From Caenorhabditis elegans (taxonomy: Eukaryota; Nematoda; Chromadorea; Rhabditida; Rhabditidae), in NCBI RefSeq assembly GCF_000002985.6, contig NC_003280.10, positions 1,054,001-1,118,000 on the forward strand: a stretch of 64,000 bases of DNA, written 5' to 3'. Below the pieces are notes generated by a model, which was not told where the DNA came from, searched no databases, and saw only the letters and a program-made list of their open reading frames with translations. The stretch's first letter is position 1, and the number at the start of each line of letters is the position of its first letter. Position numbers and translations under genes: made by a program. This document shows, one piece after another, positions 54,551-64,000 of the stretch.

Positions 54551-54617
54551 ACCACACTCGTGGGTCGAACCTCCGACCTATTTCTCCATAGTCGTCCGTG
54601 TTACCAGTTGAGCCAAA
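54551..54617 (-). repeat. last tRNA-like unit of the cluster
   Basis: Minus-strand unit with TTGGCTCAACTGGTAACAC and GGAGGTTCGACCCACG. It is the 28th and final copy; none was found between here and 64000. Confidence 0.7.
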
Positions 54618-54840
54618 AGTGCAATTTTTCAAAAATTTGCGAAAAAAATAGCTTGCCAGACCTAACCAAAACAAAAATTTGCACAAAATTCCAAAAGAAT
54701 ACAATTTTAACACAATCCGAAAAAAAATCAATAATAGGCTCCACCCATATCTTCATTCAATTTTTGCTTTTGTAATATGCCAAGTTCAAACATTTTATGC
54801 TGAATATTTATTAGGTAAAAATATGAAAATCAGGCGGTCA

Positions 54841-56992
54841 TCATTTCTTGAGAATCTCCACAACGCGGTTGACATTCTGTTCAACACCATTGAAATCATA
54901 CTGAAAAATTTAAAAATTATAATCATAAAATTCGTTAAGCATTAAAAAATAACCTCGTAAACTTTCGAGTATGGAATGGTGTAGGGATCTGAGCCACAGC
55001 TGGTTTTTTGGAGGAGAAGCGGGACAATGGAGTCAATGTGGAAAAGGGCTACTCGCTTGTCTATGCTGAAACGTAGGTTGTGAAAATGTTTAACTTCAGA
55101 AAAAAAAATTAAATTTGGTCTAGGTAGTGTAAAAATACATTTTGAACAACAAAAAAACAGTATCTAAAGAATTTTCGAAAAAAAAAAATTTTAGGTAAAA
55201 ATTCAAATTTTTTAATGCTGTTAAAAATATTTTTCAAGATAAATTTTATGAAACAAATTGGTAAGAATAATGAGGAATACGGAAATTTTTAAGAAATCGA
55301 TAATCGGCGAGTTTTTTCAAAATTATTTAAATTCCAAATATTATTGATTTTTTCTTTAATTTTTAAAAGTATAGGAATCTAAAAAAAAAATCAAATAAGG
55401 GTGTTTTTTGGGGACATAAACTCACGCATTAATGTCTCTTATAAACTTGGATCCACAGTTGAGCCCGATGTCCATGTTTAGACATGTTGCACGTTTATCA
55501 CCTGACGGGTCGCACAGAATACCTCCGTTTTGTCCAGAAAATATGAATTTTGAATTTGAATTTGAACTTGAATGATCTGGCAAAATGTTGTTGAAAACTT
55601 AAATTTTTCCACCAAGTTTTTGTTTAGAAAAAAAGAAAACACGTAAAAATTTTTTTGGAAAAAAAAAAAAACCTAAATTTTGCATTCGGAAGTTGGGAAA
55701 TGTTCTTTGGAAAATAAAATTTAAAAAGTTAAAAAAAAATTAAGTTTTGACTATTCGCCAAATTTTTGGGAAAAATCAGTTTCAATTTTTATTTTACGAT
55801 TATTTTTTCAGCTTTCAAAATCATATACCTCTAACAGAAACAAATGCTCTAACTGACGCCGTCAGTGGAACTCCCAGATCTTCATTAGTATCCACGCAGT
55901 TTCCTCCAATCACCGCTTTTCTTGCAATCGGGGATCCTGTTCCATATGCCACAATATTAACCCTATTATTCGTGAACTTTGAAACGGCGATAATAAGTTT
56001 TCTGATTTGTTTCACATATTCACACGTCATCTCAAGATTTGGTTCATAAGTGTGTGCTGGAATGCCCCACGACGTTGCGTAGACGGTTTCAGCACTATAT
56101 CCTCTTTTTATGAATTCGTCTTTGTATTTTATATATTGCTGTGCACTGAGGCCTCCTCCGTGTACGATGATAAGAGGGACTCTTCTGAAAAATGTAAAAA
56201 TTTTTATTTGGATTCTTTAAAAAATTCTTCTTCATTAAATTTTTAAAATAAATGGTTCTGGAAATATCTTTCATGTTTTTATTTTTGAAAAAAATTTCAG
56301 GACAATAATTTTTTCAAAGAACTATCTAGAGGGTTTGGGAAATTTTGAAAAATTCCAAAAATTTTTAAAACTTGGAAAATTAAAAAAAAATCAAAAATTT
56401 CTTTTAAAAATTTATGATGGATTTCTAAACGTTCGAAATAATTCTAAAAACAATTGAAGAAAATTCACAAATTTTCTAGTAAATTGGAGAATTGTCTAGA
56501 AAGTTCTGAAAAATTTTTGAAAAATCTTCTGGAAGGTTTACAAACTTTTTTAATGATTTAAGGAACTTCTAGTAAGTTTATAAAGTTCTGAAAATTTTAA
56601 AAAATTCCGTGAACTGATGGAAGACTTCAGAAATACTAGAAAATATCAGAAACTTTTGAAAATTGTCTAGGAAAATCGAAAAAAATTGAAAAATACTAGG
56701 AAGTTTGATAATCACTAGAAAGATTAGAAAATGTTGCGGAAAATTTTTGAGAAGCTGTTAGCAAATTTTGAAAAATCTGGTTGCCCCAGGAAAACCGAAC
56801 TTACCTTGTTTGAGTACCTCCAACATGCCTTCCACCTCCAAAACTTCCAATAGCTCCAAAAAGGTCGTTTCTAGACAAAACTTTCAGCAATTCCGGTTGA
56901 CCAGCAAAGTAGTTACGGAAACTGTCCGAAAACTCCGCTTGGACAATGGTGGCCAGGACCACGAGGGCAATTGAGTTGAAGAGAATTTTCAT
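54841..56992 (-). pseudogene. lips-type class 2 lipase paralog 1, nucleophile lost, splice acceptor mutated
   Basis: Five exons (56805-56992, 55829-56184, 55426-55534, 54954-55065, 54841-54900) would give 274 aa. A signal peptide (KILFNSIALVVLATIVQA) is followed by the lipase class 2 fold: VPLIIVHGGG (oxyanion region), YATSWG, and the elbow VNIVAYGTGSPIARKAVIGG. Active relatives have Ser at the elbow (AYSMG or AHSMG); here it is Gly144. The acceptor before exon 3 reads TTTTCTG|GACA instead of CAG (55535-55537), while paralog 2 has TTTCAG|GACA at the same place and the phase fits only this junction. A secreted protein without lipase activity, or a pseudogene, is likely. AATAAA lies about 25 bp past the stop. 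Confidence 0.7.
56330..56790. repeat. TTCTAGAAA-rich low-complexity intron DNA (lipase 1, intron 1)
   Basis: Many variants of TCTAGAAAGTTCTGAAAAAT and TTTTGAAAAAT. Similar stretches occupy intron 1 of the other two paralogs (59640-60030 and 63350-63830). Confidence 0.6.
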
Positions 56993-56999
56993 TCGGGAT

Positions 57000-58229
57000 C
57001 TGGAAAAAAAAATTAAAATTAAAAAAAAAACTTAGGCGATGCATAAAATGTGGAATTTGGGTGAGAATTGGAAAACTCAAAAACTCACTGAAATTAAAAT
57101 TTAGCCGGTCAGTTTTATACAACTTAAGCCACGTCTCAAAAATTCCAATCCCGCCCACTTCCGTTGCCATGTCTAGACACTCAGGTGCCTCATCTTATCA
57201 GTTGTGCTTTTCAGTTTATATCACGGTGGAATAACAAAAGCATTGCCAAACCCATTTTACTGATAACATTCATCAACTATGGAAGTACCAATCAATTTCT
57301 TAGCTCATTAGTCAGAAACAAGGGTGGCTGTTTTCCGATTATCCGATTTCCGGAACAACCAAAAATCTTTTACAAGCTTGAAAATTTTCGTATTAACTTT
57401 CAGTTAATTTTTCATTTTTCCACTATTTCAGAGGCCCGTAAATTTGCTCTCAATGGTAATATTTAAAATTTTTGAATGATTTTAGGGTATTTCGAGGTAG
57501 ACAAGCTTTTTCCAAGAATTAAAAAAATATATATATATTTGAAAAATCCCCTAACAAGTTCTGTGATAAACGTTTCATATTTTGCTGTTTGCCGAGTTCG
57601 GCAAATTTCGGGATTTGCCGCGTACACCAAAAGTTGAACAGAAAAACAATTACTAAAACTCTTGATTCGGCTCCAAAAATCTAGTAAACTGGCATGAAAT
57701 TGAACCACACGGACATTTCCAACCAAGCAAACGTGTTCTTAGTGTAACAGTAATTTTTGTGCTCCAAAAAATATCAAAATTCTTAGATTTTTCCGAGTTT
57801 GCGAAGCCAGGCAAATTTGCCGATTATGCCGAGTTTGCCGTGCTCGGCAATTATTGGAAACAGAAATTTGCCGAATTTGCCAAGCTCGGCAAATTTTGAG
57901 ATGCCTATTTCAAAGGTCTTCTTTCAAATACAAATAGATCATTCTGGAACGCCAGGAAACTGCGCGGCAATTCAAATTATGATGCTAGTTTTTCACATTG
58001 TTAGCGGATTTTCCTCTTTTTTTTGGATATCAAATTGTTGAAAAACTCCCAATAGAGTTAGTGTGGAAAAAAAATCATCTGTCAACAATTTTTGCAAAAT
58101 ACAAGGATAATCAATAATAGGCTCCGCCCATTTCTTGGCTCTTTCAATTTTTGTTTTTGTATTATAATATGCCAAGTTCAAACATTTTATGCTTAATATT
58201 TATTAGGTCAAAATATGAAAATCAGGCGG
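57000..58229. other. intergenic interval between lipase 1 and lipase 2
   Basis: No gene supported. It holds CGGCAAATTTGCCG-family fragments at about 57590-57620 and 57795-57900. A segment at 57928-58038 (AATAGATCATTCTGGAACGC ... GCGCGGCAATTCAAAT) is repeated at 61310-61420 after lipase 2, showing that intergenic DNA was duplicated together with the genes. Confidence 0.6.
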
Positions 58230-60226
58230 TCATAATTTCTTGAGAATCTCCACAACGCGGTTGACATTCTGTTCAACACCATTGAAATCATACTGAAAAA
58301 TTTAAAAATTATAATCATAAAATTCGTTAAGCATTAAAAAATAACCTCGTAAACTTTCGAGTATGGAATACCGCAGGAATCTGAGCCGCAGTTGGTTTTT
58401 TGGGGGAGAAGCGGGACAATGGAGTGAATGGAGTGAACAGCTTCTTTCCAATGCTTTCCAATGCTGAAAAGTTGGTGATCAAGTTTAAATTTTTTTTACT
58501 TTGGTAACAGGGCCTTTTAAGTATTTAGTATTTATTGACGAATAAGTTTTTTTGGCTAAAAAATTTTAACTTTATTCAAAAAAAATTTTACAAAAAAATG
58601 TTATGAACTAAACTAAATTAATTTTTTGCATGCTTTAAAAAAATCTATAAAAAGCTCCGCCCATTTATTATTTTTTTGTGCTTTTTGGAATATAAACCCA
58701 CGCATTTATGTCTTTTATAAACTTGGATCCACAGTTGAGCCCGATGTCCATGTTTAGACATGTTGCACGTTTATCACCTGACGGGTCGCACAGAATACCT
58801 CCGTTTTGTCCTGAAAGTGAGAAATTTGAATTTGAATTTCCCGCCATTGTTTTTGTTAGAAATTTGAAAATGTGATTTTTCCATCAATTTTTTTTATTAA
58901 AAATCCAAATTCAATCGTTTAAAAAAATTCGAAAAATTAACATAAAAATCCGGAAAGCCAAAATATATTTTAAAAAACAATATTTGGCTTTTTTTTACAT
59001 TGAAAATTATAATTTTTGATACATTTTTTTAATTAAAAATATTGAAATTATAACCAAAATTTTGAGTCAAGAATAAAATATTAAACTCGTATTTTTTTCG
59101 AACCAAAATTTTTAAAATCCAGCCAAAAAATTTCTTGCAAAAAATGTACCTCTAACAGAAACAAATGCTCTGACTTCATTTCTCAGTGAATTTCCCGTAT
59201 CTTGATTTGTATCCACACAGTTTCTTCCAATCACAGCTTTTCTTGCAATTGGGGCCCCTTCTCCATACGCCACAATATCAACCTTACCCCCCGTAAAACT
59301 TGCAACTAAGAAAAAAAGTTTTCTGATTCGTTTCACATATTCACACTTCATCTCAAGACTTTGTTGAATAGTTTCTGTTGGAAAACCCCATGATGTTGCG
59401 TAGACGGTTTCATTACTATATCCTTGTTTTATGAAGTGATCTCTGTACTTTTCAAATGAGCCAGCACTGTTGCCTCCGCCGTGTACGATGATGATAGGGA
59501 TTTTTCTGAAATAAAAATTTAAAAAATTTAATTTGGATTTTTTTTTGATAAATGGCAAAAACATTCTCTTTCAATAAAGTATTTTTGCGGGAAGTTCAAA
59601 TTTATTTCAACAATAAAATTTGTCCATAAATCAAAATGATTGTAAGTAAGGTTCTGGAACTTTCTGGAAAATTTTGAAAAATCTAGAAAAAATTTAGAAA
59701 AATTGAATATTTCTAAAAAATTTTTTGAAGAGTTCTGAAAAGTTTTGAGAGACTTGTAGTCCTATTTTTAATAATCTAGATGAATTTTCCAAAAGTACGG
59801 AAGAGTTCTAAAACCAATTGAAAAAACTTTGAGAAAGTTTAGAAATTTTCAGAAAGTTCTGGAAAATTTGATAAACACAAAATGGCTAGAGAAATTTTTG
59901 AAAATTCCGGAAACTATAGAAAAAATTCCAGAACAATTAAGTCTAGAAAAGAAGACAAGAACTTTGATAATTTTGGCAAAACTAAGAAGCGTCAAAATAT
60001 GTCGAGAAATTTCATAAAAATTTTCAGCATCGTCTCACTTTGTCACAGCTCCTCCAACATGATTTCCGCCTCCAAAACTTCCAGCAGGCCCAAGTTGACT
60101 TTTTCTAGACAAGTCTTTCAGCAATTCCGGTAGATTAGAAAAGTGGTCACGGAATTTTTCCGAAAAATCCGCTTGGACCATGGTGGCCAGGGCCACGAGG
60201 ACAATTGAGTTGAAGACAGTTTTCAT
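58230..60226 (-). CDS. lips-type class 2 lipase paralog 2, nucleophile Ser replaced by Gly
   Basis: Five exons in perfect phase (60039-60226, 59150-59505, 58702-58810, 58346-58463, 58230-58292) encode 277 aa. Signal peptide (TVFNSIVLVALATMVQA), mature start DFSEKFRDHF, then IPIIIVHGGGNSAGSFEKY, YATSWGFP and the elbow VDIVAYGEGAPIARKAVIG. The expected nucleophile serine is Gly (about residue 144). The cysteine pattern of the family (CEYVK, NCVDT, CDPSGDKRATC, LNCGSKF, NCGSDSC) is retained, so the fold is probably kept. Catalysis by the usual Ser-Asp-His triad is not possible. All splice sites are canonical. Exons 4-5 and the intron between them are nearly identical to paralog 1. Confidence 0.8.
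59640..60030. repeat. TTCTAGAAA-rich low-complexity intron DNA (lipase 2, intron 1)
   Basis: Same degenerate motif set as at 56330, for example AAGTTCTGGAAAATTTGATA and AATTCCGGAAACTATAGAAA. Confidence 0.55.
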
Positions 60227-60239
60227 TTGGGATCTGAAA

Positions 60240-61651
60240 AAAAAAATTAAATTTTAAAAAAAACTAGTGGAGTTTGGAAGAATTGGAAAACTTAAAAACT
60301 GACTGAAATTAAATTTTGGCCGTACATTTATACAACTTAAACATTCCAAACCCGCCTACTTCCGTTGCCAAGTCTAGGCACTAAGGTGTCTTATCAGTTG
60401 TGTTTTTCAGGTTCTATCACGGAGGAATAACAAAAGCATTGTCAAACTCATCTTACTGATAACATTGATCATGTTTGGCAGTACCACTCGATTTTTCAGC
60501 TCCGGAACATTTTTGAATTACCAACAAAAAAAATCTCGTACGTTTTCAGTACAAAAGCAAAACATATCGGTTAAAATCATATTCACAAAATTCTTAAAAT
60601 TTTACCAAAAAAGGGACAAACAATAATAATATGAATAATTCATAACTCATAATAATAAATAATAATTCGACGCGGCCGACACTTTTCGAGTTCCACGCCG
60701 CACTATGAAAGAGGCGAGCCTTGCGGCGCATACGCTACAACAAATATCTTACTTGCAGATCTGTTTTCACTTAAAAAATTTTAGCGTTCAATCTAATCTG
60801 TGCTGCATTTTTTAATCGTTGGGACTTTAATTTAAAATGCTCTAAAATTCCATAAATTACAAAGAAAAAATATTGATTAATTAGTGTTCTTTTTTATTGG
60901 AATATTAGAGTCATATATGTAGAATAGCATAAACTTCCACAAATGATAAGCTGTCAAAATTTCAGACTTGGCTTTTATGAACCCAAAATGTTCCAAAACT
61001 ACCAAATTTCGTAATGTGGCGTTCTGAAAATTTCTCAAAAAAAAAGTTATGGCCGCTCAAAGTTTTGAAAAGAATAGTAATTTTTTTTAGCTCAAATCTC
61101 AAATTTTGGCAACTTTTCAGTGTCGCAGCGGTTGGAACTTGATTTTCATTTTATCTTGTTTTTGTGTGTGTTGCCTGTAATCATTTTAAACATGTAATCA
61201 TCTTTTTTCAGCCGAACAACATTTGCGGTACATTTTTAAATTTTTTTTCCGAACTTGAAAAACTTGATATATTGCTTCAACAATTCTGCTTAAACTAATT
61301 GCTTACGCAAATAGATCATTCTGGAACGCCGAGAATTTGCGCGGCAATTCAAATCTTGCAGCTAGTTTATCAATCAGGATGTTAACGGATTTTCCAGTTT
61401 TTGGATACTAATTTGTTTTAGTAATTTCCCCACTCACACTACTCCCTCTTTAAATTGACTTTGAGTTTACTATGGGAAAATGTGCCTTTAAGTGAAAAAG
61501 CTCCGACCCCAAAAATCAACATTTTTAGCAAAATTCAAGAAAAATCAATAATAGGCTCCTTTTTTTTTAATTCAATTTTTGTGTGTAATATGCCAGATTC
61601 AAACATTGCATGCTGAATATTTATTAGAACAAAACTTGAAAAATCAGGTGA
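60240..61651. other. intergenic interval between lipase 2 and lipase 3
   Basis: Contains a CGGCCGACACTTTTCGAGTT repeat at 60668 with the GC-rich tail GCCGCACTATGAAAGAGGCG, the duplicated segment at 61310-61420, and a short relic of the palindrome family (AATTTCCCCACTCACACTAC, 61424-61450). No gene is supported. Confidence 0.5.
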
Positions 61652-64000
61652 TTATTGATTTTTGAGAATCTCCACAACGCGGTGAACATTCTCTTCGATG
61701 CCATTGTAATCATACTGAAAAATAAAGGAAATTAAAATTTTAAAATTGCGCAGGGAATTTGTAGTCATACTGAAAAAATTTGAGAAATCGGAGAGAAAAC
61801 TCTTTAAAGATCGTTGAAAATGAACAAAATAACCTACTCTGAAAACTTTTGAGTCGGGAATGAGGTAGACGTCTAAGCCGCAGTTCATTTTATTTGCCCA
61901 AGGGCGAAGTTGGGCCAGGGAGTGAATCGAGTGAACGGCTTCTCGCTTTCCTTTGCTGAAACGTTGGTTTTCAAATTTAAAAACGATTTTTTCAAAAAAA
62001 TTTTGTATACGGGCATTTTTGGAATTTTTCGAAAAAAAATTATTGTCAAAAAAGTAGTTTTTTGGCAAAAAAAATTGCTAAAAACATTTTATTGATTCAT
62101 TTGTTATGTTCTATTATATTTAAAAAAAAAAGATAGAATGTTAGAAAAATCAATAATAGGCCACGCCCATTTATTGATTTTTTTGTACTTTTTGGAATAT
62201 AAACCCACGCATTTATGTCTTTCATAAACTTGGATGCACAGTTGAGCCCGATGTCCATATTCAGACAAGTTCGACGTGTATCATATTTGGGGTCGCATGG
62301 AATACCTCCATTTATTCCTGAAAATAAGAATTTTGAATTTCCTGCCAAAATTTTTGTTGGATATTTTAAAATTCGAATTTTCCATGAATTGTTTTCTTTT
62401 TTTTTGAAAATTTTTTGAGTAAATTGTTCTAAAATTTCTGCTTAAAAATTCAAATTTAATCAATTAAAATGTTTTTTCTTTTTAATTTCGAAGAATGCTT
62501 GATAAATTTTTTGATTGAAAAAAGGAAATTCTTGCCGAAATTTGTAAAGAAAAACATTTCAAAAAATTTAAATTTCCGGCTGGAAAATAGTTAAAACTTC
62601 AAATTTTCCATTTGTCTTCAACAAAAAATTCGAAAATTTTTTAATTTAATTTTTTCGTAGTGCATCCATGCAGACGCCAATTCGCCTGTCCTCGCCTCCT
62701 GTATAGTGCGGCGCGAAACCCGAAAAGTGTCGGCCGCTTCTAAAACTAACATTTTGGAATATGTGACCGCTTACTTCTCACCATAGTGCAGAAATGAGGC
62801 GAGAGGTCGGCGGTAGGCCCAGTAACCGCGCCTGCCTCCCAGGGAAGCAAAAATGCAAAAATGTACCTTTGTCAGAAACAAATGCTCTAACTGACTTCGT
62901 CAGTGGAACTCCCAGTTCTTCATTAGTATCCACACATTTTCCTCCAATCACCGCTTTTCTTGCAATTGGGGATCCTTCTCCATGTGCCACAATATCAACC
63001 TGATTATTCGTAAAGTTTGAGACTGCAAGAATAAGTCTTCTGATTTGTTTCACATATTCACACTTCATCTCAAGATTTCGTTGAGAAGTGTCGGTTGTAT
63101 TGCCCCATGTTGTTGTGTAGACGGTTTCATCACTATATCCTCTTTCTATATATTGAGGTCTGTAGTATTTCTGTATTACGCCAGCATTGCTGGCTCCGGC
63201 GTGTACGATGATGATAGGGACTCTTCTGAAATTTAAATGTAAAAAATTTACCTTGGTTTGTTTCAAATAAATGGCTAAAGATGGCGTTTTTAACTTTTTT
63301 AAAAGCGGGAAATTCAAATTTAATCCAACTAGTAATTTTGTCGATAAATCAAAAAACCGAAAAAGTCTGGAAATTTCTGGAAATTTTTGAAAAATCTGAG
63401 CAACTTTTTGATTTTTTTGTTAGAAATGTTCTAGAAAATGTTAAAAAATTTTTTTTAAATTCAGATATATTTTTAGAGAACTATCTAGACGTTTCTGGGA
63501 AGTTTGAAAAAATGTTTGAGAAAAGATTTTAATAAAAGTTTTAATAACTTCTGAGTAACTTTTGAAAGGTTTCAAAACTTTGTAGAAAATTTGAGTTCTA
63601 AAAAAATTGAAACAAAAATTTTGAAAAAAATTAGAGAATTGTCTAAAAAATTCTGGAAAGTTTTGGAAAAATTTGAGAAGCTGCTGAAAATTTTTCTGAG
63701 TTAAGAATGCTCTAGAAAATATTCTAGAAAAGAAGAAACATTTCGATAATTTGGAAAAATTTAGAAAAGTCTAGAGGAACCGGGAAATATTTCCAAAAAT
63801 TTCGGGAAATTGTGAAAAATATCCGGAAAAGATTTAATTAATTACTCTGTCTTAACTCCTCCAACATGATTTCCACCTCCAAAACATCTATTAGCTCCAA
63901 AAAGGTCGTTTCTAGACAAAACTTTCAGCAATTCCGGTTGACCAGCAAAGTAGTTACGGAAACTGTCCGAAAACTCCGCTTGGACAATGGTGGCCAGGAC
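61652..64000 (-). CDS. lips-type class 2 lipase paralog 3, 5' end outside the window
   Basis: Exons 63846->64000, 62867-63225, 62209-62317, 61838-61955 and 61652-61714 join in phase. The first exon is cut by the window edge before the signal peptide. The visible part of it is nearly identical to paralog 1 exon 1 (about 100 bases from 63896). Elbow sequence VDIVAHGEGSPIARKAVIGG again has Gly for Ser. The linker at the exon 2 end differs (FVSDKG rather than FVSVRG), and the C terminus ends VVEILKNQ. Splice sites are canonical. It is expected to be a secreted, non-catalytic lipase fold. Confidence 0.75.
62640..62860. repeat. GC-rich repeat in lipase 3 intron 2
   Basis: Contains GCATCCATGCAGACGCC, CCGAAAAGTGTCGGCCGCTTC and GCGCCTGCCTCCCAGGGAAG. 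It is related to the 60668 repeat and to the AGCAGCCGACACTT family, and is inserted next to the exon 2 donor. Confidence 0.55.

Noticed and set aside
31455-54617. Functional tRNA genes
   Set aside because: A and B boxes and the T stem look right, but there is no paired anticodon stem or acceptor stem, and the presumed anticodon position differs between copies. Treated as tRNA-derived repeats.

Overview
The window is nematode nuclear DNA, almost certainly Caenorhabditis elegans or a very close relative. The signs are short introns ending in TTTTCAG, AT-rich intergenic DNA, TTAGGC (nematode telomere) motifs, and several families expanded in Caenorhabditis: F-box/FBA_2, MATH-BTB, srh chemoreceptors, cuticle collagen, C6-domain secreted proteins and class 2 (lips-type) lipases. 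The set of neighbours (SLC6 transporter, histidine acid phosphatase, collagen, lipase cluster) fits my memory of the left arm of C. elegans chromosome II. That placement is from memory and was not checked. Gene models were built by hand from ORFs, GT/AG sites and reading phase; all are predictions.

Layout. 0-21.5 kb is a fast-evolving arm region: an srh fragment (-), a truncated novel gene (+), a 523-aa orphan helical protein (+), a MATH-BTB gene (-), a frameshifted F-box gene (+), a membrane papain-like protein that has lost its catalytic residues (-), a broken F-box gene (-) with an element in its intron, a broken KCTD-type BTB gene (+) with nested palindromes in its intron, and a small four-helix membrane protein (-). 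The DNA between them is full of fold-back elements, MITEs and a mariner-like remnant. 22.0-27.6 kb is one apparently complete CACTA/EnSpm-type DNA transposon with 42-bp terminal inverted repeats (40/42 identical) and two intact multi-exon genes. 29.2-29.9 kb holds a small secreted C6-domain gene.

30-38 kb is gene-poor and repeat-rich. 38.0-43.6 kb is a complete SLC6 neurotransmitter-type symporter gene (+), probably snf-3. It is followed on the minus strand by a secreted histidine acid phosphatase (convergent with the transporter), a leishmanolysin-like (M8) peptidase gene with a one-base frameshift, and a cuticle collagen. 54.8-64 kb holds three tandem minus-strand lips-type lipase paralogs, all with glycine where the nucleophile serine should be; the last runs off the window end.

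Two repeat families stand out in 31-55 kb. The first is 28 tRNA-like units with good A- and B-box sequences but no proper anticodon or acceptor stem. The second is about 22 GC-rich modules (GCGTCGCGGTCGCGTCGCGG-like) concentrated in introns of the transporter, phosphatase, peptidase and collagen genes. Neither was seen in the first 31 kb. The genes do not form an obvious pathway or operon. The region reads as a few conserved housekeeping or cuticle genes within rapidly duplicating and decaying arm families, with repeats colonising introns.
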